A DNA stretch of 61,806 bases from Prosthecobacter sp. (GTDB taxonomy: Bacteria; Verrucomicrobiota; Verrucomicrobiia; Verrucomicrobiales; Verrucomicrobiaceae): NCBI GenBank assembly GCA_017853885.1, contig JAFMIR010000022.1:1-61806 (forward strand), in the 5' to 3' direction. Below the pieces are notes generated by a model, which saw only the letters and a list, made by a program, of their open reading frames with translations, made no database searches and was not told where the DNA came from. Shown one piece after another: positions 17,355 to 26,218 of the stretch (positions are counted from its first letter, which is position 1; every line of letters starts with the position of its first letter). Both the position numbers and the translations under genes were made by a program.

Positions 17355-18232
17355 GAAAGCAATTTGTCACCACCATGGAGCGGCTGCTCGACGAGGACCC
17401 ACGTCTCGTCGTGCTGCTCGGAGACATCGGCGTGTTCGCTTTCCGCCACGCTTTTCAAAAGCATCCGAAGCGCGTCATTAACATCGGCATCTTGGAGCAG
17501 GCCACGGTAAGCGTGGCGGCTGGTTTGGCCAAAGAGGGCTTCATTCCGCTTTTCCACAGCATCGCACCGTTCGTCGTCGAACGTGCGTTTGAGCAGATCA
17601 AGGTCGACTTTGGCTATCAAGCTCTCGGCGGGCACTTTGTGAGTGTCGGCGGCTCGTATGACTATGCGGCGTTGGGTTGCTCGCACCATTGCCCGGGCGA
17701 TGTGGAGCTCATGCAGGCCGTTCCTGGCATGCAAATCCTCGCTCCAGGCCACCCGGCGGAATTTGACTCGCTGATGTCGCAAACCTTCGCGAGTGGTAAA
17801 CCGACCTACCACCGGCTTTCGGAGCGTTCGAATAGCGAAGCCCGCCCGGTGACCTTTGGAAAAGCTGAGATTGAACAGCTTGGCAGCGGCCCAGTGATCG
17901 TCACTGTGGGACCTTTCCTTGATCGCGTGATCGAAGCCTCCTCAGGCAGCGATGCCACGATCCTTTATTATACCACGCTAGCACCGTTTGATGATGAAAC
18001 CCTGCGCGAGCATGCCGGTGATGGCCGCATTCTCTGCGTTGAGCCGTTTTACGAAGGCACGCTGGCCGCAAGCATCACAAATGCGCTGCGTGGCAAACGC
18101 ATTGCCCTTTCAAGCATGGGGGTGCCGCGGAGATTCCTCACCGATTACGGCCACGCCAGCTATCATGACGCGGCCTGTGGCCTGCTGGCGGCGGACATCC
18201 GCGCCCGTCTCGACGAACTCCGCCATGTCTGA
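17351..18232 (+). CDS. Transketolase, C-terminal (pyrimidine-binding) subunit
   Basis: A 293-residue partner of the preceding half-enzyme. VVLLGDIGVFAF, the catalytic Glu in INIGILEQATVSVAAGLAKE, and FIPLFHSIAPFVVERAFEQI match the pyrimidine domain of transketolase and DXP synthase. YHRLSERS and the C-terminal Rossmann-like domain (GPVIVTVGPFLDRVI, GRILCVEPFYEGTL) complete it. Start and stop both overlap neighbours by a few bases, so the two subunits are almost certainly translated together as a heterotetramer-type enzyme. Confidence 0.92.
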   Translation: MRKQFVTTMERLLDEDPRLVVLLGDIGVFAFRHAFQKHPKRVINIGILEQATVSVAAGLAKEGFIPLFHSIAPFVVERAFEQIKVDFGYQALGGHFVSVGGSYDYAALGCSHHCPGDVELMQAVPGMQILAPGHPAEFDSLMSQTFASGKPTYHRLSERSNSEARPVTFGKAEIEQLGSGPVIVTVGPFLDRVIEASSGSDATILYYTTLAPFDDETLREHAGDGRILCVEPFYEGTLAASITNALRGKRIALSSMGVPRRFLTDYGHASYHDAACGLLAADIRARLDELRHV

Positions 18233-19253
18233 ATCCTATTTCCATGACGACGCCGGCATCGCGCTGGACGGCGTCCCGCGTCATCTCCTGCAAGACGGCC
18301 GCGTGCTGCTCACCGGTGCCTCCGGCGTGGTCGGCATCCACATGGCAGCGGCCTTCCGCCGTCTCATTGATGAAGGCTCGAAGCTGCGTCTCCGCGTGAC
18401 CTTCCAAAGCGCCGTGAGCGGCGTGGTGGCGCAGATGCTCGAGCATCCGCAGATTGAGATCATCCGGGGTGACCTCACCGATCCCACTTTCCGCCGTGGG
18501 CTGGATCAAGCGGAGTTCATCCTGCATGCCGCAGGCTATGGACAGCCCGGTCGCTTCCTCGAAAACCCTTCGAAGACCATCCGGCTGAACACCGAGGCCA
18601 CGCTGGACCTTCTCGACAAAGTGCCGCAAGGCGGCCGCTTCCTGTTTGTGAGCACAAGCGAGCTTTACGTCGGCCTGCCGGCGGGTGAGGCAAATCGCGA
18701 GGATAAGATTGGCAGCACGAACACCACCCATCCCCGTGCCTGCTACATTGAGGGTAAGCGCTGTGGCGAGGCTGCTTGCAATGCAGCCCGTGCCAGCGGC
18801 ATTCAGGCCGTCTCGGCACGCCTTGCTCTTGCTTATGGCCCTGGAGCTCGCCCGGATGATCGGCGGGTGCTTTACACCTTCATCGAGAAGGCTCTCAAGC
18901 TCGGCGAGATCGCCATGATGGATCATGGCGAGGCACGCCGAGTGTATTGCTACGCTCCAGATGCCGTCCGCATTATGCTGCGGGCAGTTCTCGAAGGCCG
19001 CGAACCGGTTTACAATGTCGGCGGTCACGGTGTGCTCCTCATTCGTGAGGTGGCAGAGAAAATCGGAGTCCAGCTCGGCGTGCCCGTGAAGCTCCCTGAG
19101 ACCGCCAAACCACTCGAAGGAGCACCTGCGGAAGTGGGTATTGACATGGGTCTTTTCGAGCGAGAGTTCGGTAGGCTCAAATACGTTGACTTTGATGAGG
19201 GACTTCGTAGAACCATCGCGTGGCATCGGCGGGAACGCCCGGCTGGTGCGTGA
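18225..19253 (+). CDS. NAD-dependent epimerase/dehydratase (extended SDR), first copy
   Basis: A 342-residue nucleotide-sugar epimerase/dehydratase. After about 25 residues it has VLLTGASGVVGIHMA (the TGxxGxxG cofactor motif), IRGDLTDPTFRRGLD, FILHAAGYGQPGRFLENP, the Ser of FVSTSELYVGLP, and the catalytic Tyr-Lys pair in RACYIEGKRCGEAAC. A C-terminal substrate segment includes VYNVGGHGVLL. The preserved catalytic triad argues for an active enzyme. It overlaps the transketolase gene by eight bases. Substrate is probably a UDP-, GDP- or CMP-linked sugar of this locus. Confidence 0.9.
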   Translation: MSESYFHDDAGIALDGVPRHLLQDGRVLLTGASGVVGIHMAAAFRRLIDEGSKLRLRVTFQSAVSGVVAQMLEHPQIEIIRGDLTDPTFRRGLDQAEFILHAAGYGQPGRFLENPSKTIRLNTEATLDLLDKVPQGGRFLFVSTSELYVGLPAGEANREDKIGSTNTTHPRACYIEGKRCGEAACNAARASGIQAVSARLALAYGPGARPDDRRVLYTFIEKALKLGEIAMMDHGEARRVYCYAPDAVRIMLRAVLEGREPVYNVGGHGVLLIREVAEKIGVQLGVPVKLPETAKPLEGAPAEVGIDMGLFEREFGRLKYVDFDEGLRRTIAWHRRERPAGA

Positions 19254-19261
19254 ATGAAACT

Positions 19262-20185
19262 ATGGCTCGTTATCTCGTCACCGGCAGCGCCGGCATGCTG
19301 GGTTCCTCGCTTCGCCGCCTGCTGGGCGACGAAGATGCCGTTTATTTGAGCCGCCAAGATGCAGATCTAACCAATTTTGAGGCCACCGCGGCCCTCTTCC
19401 GCACCCACAAGCCCGAGTATGTGATCCACTGCGCTGCCGTCGTCGGTGGCATCGGCAGCAACAGCATCCATTCCGGCGAGTACTTCAGGAACAACATTCT
19501 CATCAATCTCAACGTGCTGGAGGCCGCCCGCCTCGCCGGGGTGAAGCGCCTGATCTCCTTCATGTCCACCTGCGTCTTTCCGGACAAGACGCCCTATCCG
19601 CTGAACGAGCAAAACCTGCACAACGGAGCCCCGCATCCCTCGAATTTCGGCTACGCCTATGCCAAGCGTATGCTCGAGGTGCAAAGCGCCGCCTACCGCA
19701 AGGAGTGGAACTGCGATTTCATCGTCGCCATCCCGACCAATATGTATGGCCCGCATGACGACTTCGCACTCGAAGGTGGTCACGTCATCCCTTCGCTCAT
19801 TCATCGCACCTTCCTCCGCCAACAGGCAGGCGAGAATTTGCTCGCCTGGGGCACCGGTTCGCCGCTGCGCGAGTTTGTCTATGTCGATGACATTGCGAAG
19901 CTGACCCTGTGGGCGCTCGAAAACTATCGCGAGGAGGACGCCATCATCTTCTCCTCCGGCATCGAACGCAGCATCAAGGAACTCGTCGAGATCGTGGCAG
20001 ACAAAATGCAATTCACCGGCAAGATCGTGTGGGACTCCAGCAAGCCCGACGGGCAGTTCCGCAAACCTTCGGACACCACCAAGCTCCGCCGCCTGCTGCC
20101 GGACTTCCAGTTCACTCCGCTTGACGAGGGCATCGAGAAGTCCGTCGCGTGGTTTAAGGCCAATTATCCCAACATCCGCCAATGA
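19262..20185 (+). CDS. GDP-fucose-synthase-like epimerase/reductase (extended SDR)
   Basis: A 307-residue SDR that looks like the GDP-L-fucose synthase (GMER, Fcl) branch. YLVTGSAGMLGSSL binds the cofactor, FRTHKPEYVIHCAAVVGGIG and SFMSTCVFPDKTPYPLNE with Ser-x-Cys match the branch, and FGYAYAKRMLEVQ carries the Tyr-Lys catalytic pair. MYGPHDDF and AWGTGSPLREFVYVDDIA are also typical. Fcl proteins both epimerise and reduce a 4-keto-6-deoxy sugar; whether this one does so is inferred, as no GDP-mannose dehydratase lies beside it. Confidence 0.87.
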   Translation: MARYLVTGSAGMLGSSLRRLLGDEDAVYLSRQDADLTNFEATAALFRTHKPEYVIHCAAVVGGIGSNSIHSGEYFRNNILINLNVLEAARLAGVKRLISFMSTCVFPDKTPYPLNEQNLHNGAPHPSNFGYAYAKRMLEVQSAAYRKEWNCDFIVAIPTNMYGPHDDFALEGGHVIPSLIHRTFLRQQAGENLLAWGTGSPLREFVYVDDIAKLTLWALENYREEDAIIFSSGIERSIKELVEIVADKMQFTGKIVWDSSKPDGQFRKPSDTTKLRRLLPDFQFTPLDEGIEKSVAWFKANYPNIRQ

Positions 20186-21108
20186 GCGTTCATACCATCC
20201 AGCCCGCCGATATCGAAGCCATCATGGGCGAGCCGATCAGCGAGCGGCTGAAGAAGCGTCTCGCGGAATTCGATCTCCGTTTCACCGAAATCACGCCGCA
20301 GGAGCGTGACCAGTACATCCTCGAGTCCATCCGCGCCCTCGTGAACCCGGAGATCAAGGTCGCCGGCGAGCATCGCATCGGTGATTGGGAACGTGGCTGG
20401 GGTGAAAACTTCGATCTCTTCCGTCAAACCGGTAATCCCGATGCCGCGGTGCCGCTTTACTTTGGCAAGCATCCTATCGTGCGCTGGCGCCGCCGCTGGG
20501 TGCGTCCGGTATCCGAGTCCTTCGACTACCGTATCATCTGCCTGCTCGTCGAGTTTGCCATGGAGCGCTACATGAAGGAAGCCGCTGGCATCTATGAATT
20601 CGGCTGCGGTCCGGGCTATCACCTGCTGCGTGCCCGCCAGATCAATCCCACCGCACATCTCGTGGGCCTCGACTGGACCACCGCCTCGCAAAAGCTCCTC
20701 AACGGCATGGCCGAGAGCGGTATCGACAAGAACCTCGAAGGCCGCCATTTCGACTTTTACCATCCGGACGAGTCGCTCGAGTTCCTTCCGAGCAGTGTGG
20801 CCTACAGCGTAGCCGCTCTTGAGCAGGTGGGACCGCGTCACGAGGCCTTCATCCAGTTCTTGTTGAAGAAGAAGCCAGAGCTTGTGGTGCACTTCGAACC
20901 CATCGACGAGCTGCTCGATAAGGATGACCTGCACGACCAGCTGTCCGTCTTGTATTCCAACAAGCGCAATTACCTCCGGGGTTACCTTCCGCGGCTCGAA
21001 GAGCTAGAAAAGCAAGGCAAACTCACCATTCACCGTAAGCAGCGTGTCCAAAGCGGCAGCTTCTTCATCGAAGGTCACTCACTGATCGTCTGGTCTCCTA
21101 ACCGCTGA
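20182..21108 (+). CDS. SAM-dependent methyltransferase-like protein of glycan operon
   Basis: A 308-residue protein. Residues around 130-160 carry a SAM motif: GIYEFGCGPGYHLLRARQ, then HLVGLDWTTASQ. The first 120 residues are an unfamiliar leader region with many charges and a WGENFDLFRQTG block. A C-terminal KRNYLRGYLPRLEELEKQ helix follows. I read it as a methyltransferase acting on a sugar or nucleotide sugar, but the exact family is not recognised. The start overlaps the previous stop by four bases. Confidence 0.75.
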   Translation: MSVHTIQPADIEAIMGEPISERLKKRLAEFDLRFTEITPQERDQYILESIRALVNPEIKVAGEHRIGDWERGWGENFDLFRQTGNPDAAVPLYFGKHPIVRWRRRWVRPVSESFDYRIICLLVEFAMERYMKEAAGIYEFGCGPGYHLLRARQINPTAHLVGLDWTTASQKLLNGMAESGIDKNLEGRHFDFYHPDESLEFLPSSVAYSVAALEQVGPRHEAFIQFLLKKKPELVVHFEPIDELLDKDDLHDQLSVLYSNKRNYLRGYLPRLEELEKQGKLTIHRKQRVQSGSFFIEGHSLIVWSPNR

Positions 21109-21117
21109 TTTCCTACC

Positions 21118-21873
21118 ATGAGCGATTCGTTCAACGTCGTCAATTTTGCCTCCGCCGACGAGCGTGAGCGCCGCAAGGGAATGGCTCGCCTCATCGAGCA
21201 GTGCCCCATCCCCGCCGAGGAGCGCATGGACAACATGGGTATTTTCCTCAGCTCGAAGACCTGGGCTCGTTTGAAGTTCATGGACTTCCTCTACCAGAAG
21301 ATCGTCGAGGTGCCGGGAGTCGTGATGGAGTTCGGTACGCGTTGGGGCCAGAACATTGCCACCTTCGCCGCCCTCCGCGGCATCTACGAGCCCTTCCATC
21401 GTCATCGCAAGATCATCGCCTTCGATACCTTTGAAGGTTTCCCACATACCGCGAATCAGGACGGCGATGGCGGCATCATGCGCCAGGGAGGTTACTCCGT
21501 CACCGAAGGCTACAAAAACTACCTGACGAAGATCATGGAGTTCCATGAGGCGGAGAATCCGCTCTCGCATATCCGTAAATTCGAACTCGTACAGGGTGAT
21601 GTGTGCGAAACGCTGCCCAGCTATCTCGACGAGCACACCGAGACCATCGTCGCGCTCGCCTACTTCGACCTCGATCTCTACGCACCGACGAAAAAGTGCC
21701 TCGAACTGCTCAAGCCGCGCCTCACAAAAGGCAGCGTGCTAGGCTTTGACGAGCTCAACGAGCACGCCACACCCGGCGAGACGCTCGCTGTTATGGAGGC
21801 GCTTGGCCTCGGTAATGTGGCCCTACGGCGCCTGCCCTACACCTCACGCACCTGCTACTGCGTCATCGAGTAA
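21118..21873 (+). CDS. TylF/macrocin-type O-methyltransferase
   Basis: A 251-residue SAM-dependent enzyme that resembles the TylF/MycF sugar O-methyltransferases of macrolide producers. The N-terminal segment leads to GVVMEFGTRWGQNIATFA, the SAM motif. IIAFDTFEGFPHTA and ALAYFDLDLYAPTKKCL follow, with Asp residues in the place of the metal ligands of MycF. The product VLGFDELNEHATPGETLA is also typical. It probably puts a methyl group on a sugar hydroxyl of the glycan. Confidence 0.83.
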   Translation: MSDSFNVVNFASADERERRKGMARLIEQCPIPAEERMDNMGIFLSSKTWARLKFMDFLYQKIVEVPGVVMEFGTRWGQNIATFAALRGIYEPFHRHRKIIAFDTFEGFPHTANQDGDGGIMRQGGYSVTEGYKNYLTKIMEFHEAENPLSHIRKFELVQGDVCETLPSYLDEHTETIVALAYFDLDLYAPTKKCLELLKPRLTKGSVLGFDELNEHATPGETLAVMEALGLGNVALRRLPYTSRTCYCVIE

Positions 21874-21887
21874 CCCGGACGCACATC

Positions 21888-22688
21888 ATGTCTGACAGTG
21901 CCTTCACGCTCCTTGTTCCCTCGTGTGATGCTTATTCGGACACTTGGCCGTATTTTTTCCATTTTCTGTTCAAATACTGGCCCGAAGTGCCGACGCCGGT
22001 GGTGCTCACCACGAACCATCTCAGCTTCGACGATCCTCGTGTCCGAACTATCAAGGTAGGAGAAGACCGTCAATGGGGTGACAATCTCCTCAAGGCATTG
22101 CCGCAAGTGCCTGGCGATGTGCTAATGCTGCTGCTTGATGATTTTTTCCTCAATGATCATGTCAATGATGCTGCCGTGCGAGATGCCGTAGTCCGTTTTC
22201 GTGAATTAAACGGTCGTTACCTAGGCGTCGATCGTTTCAGCAAACAGGGAAAGCCGCTGCAAGATAGCACATGGCACAAGATCCTACCCGATCCACCTTG
22301 TGTGGGTCTCAATGCCACCATTTGGAGCGCCGCGCATCTCCGTGAGGTGGTGAACTCGCCCGGAATGAATATCTGGCAGGCCGAGAACCGGGCTAAGCAG
22401 CTTGCCCGTGAGGATCAGGATGGTCATTTTTACATCGGGCCTGAGGGGCAGGCATTGCTCACATACCAAGAGTCGATCAAAGGCTTATTCTGGAAACCCT
22501 CCACGCTTCAATTCTTCAAACGTGAACAGGTGCCGCTAAAGCTCTCACCCCGTCCATGCCCAGTGCAGGGCCAAGACTTCATCTCCAAATTCATCCGAAG
22601 CTGGCAGAAGCGACGCTTTCGTGGTTGGCTGGATCGCAGGACCAAAGGATTTGCAACGCAGGGCGGTGGAGTCGTAAAGCCACTGTGA
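21888..22688 (+). CDS. Glycosyltransferase-like protein of unknown family
   Basis: A 266-residue protein that begins FTLLVPSCDAYSDTWPYF, like GT-A enzymes that read a nucleotide sugar after the first strand. DVLMLLLDDFFLNDHV is an Asp-rich loop close to the DxD metal motif. The C-terminus is basic (KFIRSWQKRRFRGW), as expected for a peripheral membrane protein. I could not assign it to a numbered family. It lies inside the glycan operon with 14- and 12-base gaps on the two sides. Confidence 0.65.
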   Translation: MSDSAFTLLVPSCDAYSDTWPYFFHFLFKYWPEVPTPVVLTTNHLSFDDPRVRTIKVGEDRQWGDNLLKALPQVPGDVLMLLLDDFFLNDHVNDAAVRDAVVRFRELNGRYLGVDRFSKQGKPLQDSTWHKILPDPPCVGLNATIWSAAHLREVVNSPGMNIWQAENRAKQLAREDQDGHFYIGPEGQALLTYQESIKGLFWKPSTLQFFKREQVPLKLSPRPCPVQGQDFISKFIRSWQKRRFRGWLDRRTKGFATQGGGVVKPL

Positions 22689-22700
22689 ATTTCATTCTTC

Positions 22701-23657
22701 ATGTCATCCCACACTGTCCTTTATCTCGGACCTGAGTCCGGTCTCGCCGCGGTCAAAGAGACGCTTGGCTCCGGCTATGAGGTGCTCGCACCTGCCACCA
22801 CGCCCACCACAGTGCTACCGCTGCTGCCACAGGCGCACGCCATTCTCGATGCATCGATGAAAGTGCCGCTGCGGCAGGCGGAACTCGGCACCGCGGCGTT
22901 GCTGAAGATTATTGTCACCGCCACCACCGGAGCGGATCACATCGATTCCGCTACGCTAAAGGAGCGAAACATCCCGCTGCTCACGCTCAAAGGCCAGAAG
23001 CAGGTGCTCAACGAGCTCACGCCTGCCGCCGAGCTGAGCTGGATGCTGCTGATGGCCTGCGCACGCCATCTTCGAGCCGCGAACAAGCATGTCGAGGCTG
23101 GTTTGTGGGACCGCGAGCAGTTTCCCGGCATGCTGTTGAAGGGACGCACACTGGGCCTCATCGGCTGCGGACGCATCGGCCAATGGATGGCACGCTATGC
23201 AACCGCCTTCGGCATGCATGTCGTGGGCCATGATCCACACCTGCCGGAGAAAGAGTGGCCTGCCACGATAGAACGGGCAGACCTCGACACCGTGCTTCGA
23301 TCCGCGCATGCCGTGTCGATTCATGTCCATTTGAGCGATGAGACACGCGGCCTCGTACGCCAGCGTGAGTTTGGCCTCATGCGTCCCGGCACCATCCTCA
23401 TCAACACCTCCCGCGGGGCGATTTGTGATGAAGACGCCTTGCTGCAAGCCCTCGAAAGCGGTCACCTCGGCGCTTACGGCACGGATGTGCTCGAAGGCGA
23501 GCCTGATATCCAAAAGAGCCGCGTCTGGCGATATGCTCAAAAATACGACAACTGCCTCATCACGCCGCACATTGGTGGCTTCAGCCCGGACGCGGTGAAC
23601 ATCGTGCTCAAATTCTCCGCGGAGCGCATCCGCGCTCATTTTGCATCCCAAGCCTGA
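22701..23657 (+). CDS. D-2-hydroxyacid dehydrogenase
   Basis: A 318-residue NAD(P)-dependent dehydrogenase of the D-isomer 2-hydroxyacid family. The nucleotide motif is LGLIGCGRIGQWMARYATAF; the catalytic Arg is in NTSRGAICDEDAL, the Glu in VLEGEPDI, and the His in LITPHIGGFS. All three are kept, so it should be active. Typical relatives reduce 2-keto acids or oxidise phosphoglycerate. In this operon it probably makes or consumes a 2-keto acid that feeds the neighbouring ThDP enzyme. Confidence 0.93.
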   Translation: MSSHTVLYLGPESGLAAVKETLGSGYEVLAPATTPTTVLPLLPQAHAILDASMKVPLRQAELGTAALLKIIVTATTGADHIDSATLKERNIPLLTLKGQKQVLNELTPAAELSWMLLMACARHLRAANKHVEAGLWDREQFPGMLLKGRTLGLIGCGRIGQWMARYATAFGMHVVGHDPHLPEKEWPATIERADLDTVLRSAHAVSIHVHLSDETRGLVRQREFGLMRPGTILINTSRGAICDEDALLQALESGHLGAYGTDVLEGEPDIQKSRVWRYAQKYDNCLITPHIGGFSPDAVNIVLKFSAERIRAHFASQA

Positions 23658-23666
23658 CGCATCGCC

Positions 23667-25223
23667 ATGGCCTTTGAATCCTTCGCACAGCAGTTCGCCG
23701 AGCTCGGCGGGCGTCGCATCTTCGGCGTTCCGGGCGGTGGCCCCAGTTTGGAGCTCATCACACAAATTGAGAAGAACGGTGGCTCCTTCATCGCCACCGG
23801 ACATGAGGCCGTCGCTGGTTTGATGGCCGGAGCGTATGCTCGTCAGACAAGCCAGCCCGCCGCTTGCGTCACGATCAAAGGCCCCGGCTTCATGAACCTC
23901 TCGCCGGGCCTGCTTTGCAACAGCTACGAAGGCTATCCCTGCCTCTCAATCTCCGAGGCCTATCCTCCGAATGAGTCCACAGGCCGTCGGCACAAGTGGC
24001 TGAACCACCTCAGCGTCGCCAGTAAGTTCCTTCGTGGCACTCATGGCTTCAGCGAGGAAGAGGGAAAGGTAGCCAGCCTGTGGCATGAAGCCATCAGCGA
24101 GTGTCCAGGGCCGGTTCATCTAGAGCTCGTGCCGCATGGCGAAACTCTGCACGAAACATCGCACGCCTCGAAACCGGTCACGCAAAACAGTTGGAGACAA
24201 AAAGTATTTCAAGCGGCCCAACCGGCCCTTTTGGTCGGCACTTGGGCCACACGTGCGGTTTGGTGTGAAAAGCTCGCGGAGCTCAAACTGCCCGTTTTTA
24301 CCACCGCAGCGGCCAAAGGCGCTCTTTCGGAGTATCTGCCGCACAGCGCAGGCATCTGCACGGGCGATGGAAAGCCGAACACGCCCGAAAAGACGCTGCT
24401 GCCAAAGGCTGATCTTCTCATTTGCCTCGGTGTGCGCAGCGGCGAGATGCTCTCACCGGACGCGCCTCATGCCTGCACGCTATGGTTTGATGCACAGGGC
24501 CTGCATCCGTCACGCGTGTTTCCGGACAATGTGCATGGCGCTCATGGCGATGAGCTTTCCGATGCTGATGCGGCTGAGTTGCTCGACATTCTCAAGTCGA
24601 AGGAATGGGGCCTCGAAGAAGTTGCCGCCGCGCATGAGCAGCTCGCCAACACGATAAAAGGCTGGGGAGACTCTCCACGCGATGCCATGCAACTCGTTTC
24701 GACGGCCCTACCTGGTGCCGCTCACATTGTCGACACAGGCAACTTCACCGTGTGGGCCGAGCACTTCCTGCACGTGGCAAATCATCTCGACCTCACGGGC
24801 ACGCCGAATGGCCGTTACCTCGGCGCGGGCCTTGGTTATGCGCTCGGCACAGCTCTCGCCCGTGCGCCGAAGCCTTCTGTTCTTTGGATTGGTGATGGCG
24901 GCATCCGCGCAAACCTCGCAGAGTTGTCCCTCGCCGTCGATTTGAAGCTGCCGCTGCTGGTGCTGGTGATGCGGGATGGATACTTCGGCAGCATCCGCAG
25001 CCGTGCGAAAAAACTGGGCTGGTCCCAACAGCCTCTCACACTGCCCGATCACCGCCTTCTACGCGTGACGGAGGCCATGGGCATGGCCACGTGGGATGCC
25101 CCGGATGTGGCGAGGCTTGACGCGGCCCTCAAGCAATGGCAGCACGCGGGCAGCCCACCCGCCCTAGTCGAGTTTCACCTCGCGCCGGAGGTTTATGTGG
25201 ACATGACTGAACAGCTTCGATGA
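23667..25223 (+). CDS. Acetolactate-synthase-like ThDP-dependent enzyme
   Basis: A 518-residue enzyme with the three-domain layout of the pyruvate oxidase / acetolactate synthase group. FGVPGGGPS is at the N-terminus, the cofactor-activating Glu is E47 in ATGHEAVAGLMAGAYA, and GPGFMNLSPGL follows. The C-terminal cofactor motif starts GDG at 409-411, but the usual Asn-Asn about 25 residues later is Arg-Asp (436-437). The length is short for the family (about 550-600), and the middle domain is compact. Such enzymes make carbon-carbon bonds from 2-keto acids; in sugar clusters (for example YerE) they add two-carbon branches. Here that is an inference. Confidence 0.88.
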   Translation: MAFESFAQQFAELGGRRIFGVPGGGPSLELITQIEKNGGSFIATGHEAVAGLMAGAYARQTSQPAACVTIKGPGFMNLSPGLLCNSYEGYPCLSISEAYPPNESTGRRHKWLNHLSVASKFLRGTHGFSEEEGKVASLWHEAISECPGPVHLELVPHGETLHETSHASKPVTQNSWRQKVFQAAQPALLVGTWATRAVWCEKLAELKLPVFTTAAAKGALSEYLPHSAGICTGDGKPNTPEKTLLPKADLLICLGVRSGEMLSPDAPHACTLWFDAQGLHPSRVFPDNVHGAHGDELSDADAAELLDILKSKEWGLEEVAAAHEQLANTIKGWGDSPRDAMQLVSTALPGAAHIVDTGNFTVWAEHFLHVANHLDLTGTPNGRYLGAGLGYALGTALARAPKPSVLWIGDGGIRANLAELSLAVDLKLPLLVLVMRDGYFGSIRSRAKKLGWSQQPLTLPDHRLLRVTEAMGMATWDAPDVARLDAALKQWQHAGSPPALVEFHLAPEVYVDMTEQLR

Positions 25224-26218
25224 TCGCGACCACTCCTCACATCCTTGTCATCGGCCTCGGCTCGGCCGGGAAACGTCATGCACGAAACCTGCGCTCGCTC
25301 GGCTGCGAGGTCAGCGGCTTCGATCCACGCGCCGACCGCCAGCAGGAAACCGCCGCGGAAGGCCCGATGAAGAGCCTCTTCGGCAGTCTTGATGAAGCCT
25401 TGAAGGCGCAGGACTATGACGGCTTCGTGATCGCCTCGCCGCCGTCGTTTCACATTGATCAAATCATCGCCGCAAGTGCCCAAGGCGGCTGGATCTTGTG
25501 TGAAAAGCCGCTCAGCATCGACGCCACTGGCTGCAAGCGCCTCGCCAATAGTGCCGCTAAGGTCCTCCTCGGCTATACCTACCGCTGGTGGCCGCCGGTG
25601 GCGGAGTTCCGCCGTCGTTTGCAAAGCGGCGAGATCGGCGCCGTGCGTCACATCCGCTTCGTGATGAGTGCTCATCTGGCTGACTGGCATCCATGGGAGC
25701 GCTATCAAGACTTCTTCATGGCCAACAAGGAGCAGGGCGGTGGTGCCTTGCTCGATGAAAGCCACTTCCTCGACTTGCTGCTCTGGTTTGTCGGCAAACC
25801 GAAGGCTGTGATGGCCTCGGTCGATAAAATCTCCGACCTCGATATAAGCGCGGACGATAACGTGGATGTCATCGCCAGCTTCGACGGCGGTCTGCGGGCG
25901 AACTTGCACCTCGATCTCATCGGCCGTCCGCATCAGCGCCATATCATCGCCGTGGGCGAAACGGGAACGCTGATGTGGTCGTATGAAGAAAACGCCGTAA
26001 AGCTCTCCCGCACCGGTGAATTGAAGTGGGACAGCCAGGCTTTCACCTGCGAGCGGAATGAGATGTTCATGGGCGCGGCTTCTGAACTGCTCGAACTCAT
26101 TCGCGGCACTCGTTCCGCGCCTTCCTGCACGCTCACCGATGGCATTGCGGCGCTCGAAGTCGTCGATGCCTGCCGTCAAAGTGCTGCCAGCAGCCAGTCC
26201 ATCCGTCTCAACACATGA
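25220..26218 (+). CDS. Gfo/Idh/MocA oxidoreductase, cytoplasmic
   Basis: A 332-residue oxidoreductase with no export signal. ILVIGLGSAGKRHARNL is the dinucleotide motif, GFVIASPPSFHIDQI the second strand, and ILCEKPLSIDATG the EKP motif. YTYRWWPPVAEFRR and GGGALLDESHFLDLLLWF mark the substrate domain. The family member PtmF of legionaminic-acid pathways has a similar place in its operon. Start and stop both overlap the neighbours by four bases. It probably oxidises or reduces a sugar during synthesis of the activated monosaccharide. Confidence 0.9.
   Translation: MIATTPHILVIGLGSAGKRHARNLRSLGCEVSGFDPRADRQQETAAEGPMKSLFGSLDEALKAQDYDGFVIASPPSFHIDQIIAASAQGGWILCEKPLSIDATGCKRLANSAAKVLLGYTYRWWPPVAEFRRRLQSGEIGAVRHIRFVMSAHLADWHPWERYQDFFMANKEQGGGALLDESHFLDLLLWFVGKPKAVMASVDKISDLDISADDNVDVIASFDGGLRANLHLDLIGRPHQRHIIAVGETGTLMWSYEENAVKLSRTGELKWDSQAFTCERNEMFMGAASELLELIRGTRSAPSCTLTDGIAALEVVDACRQSAASSQSIRLNT

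Noticed and set aside
18138..19226. 362-codon open frame on the minus strand opposite the first epimerase
   Set aside because: Antisense of an intact SDR with a full catalytic triad; no family match in the antisense product.
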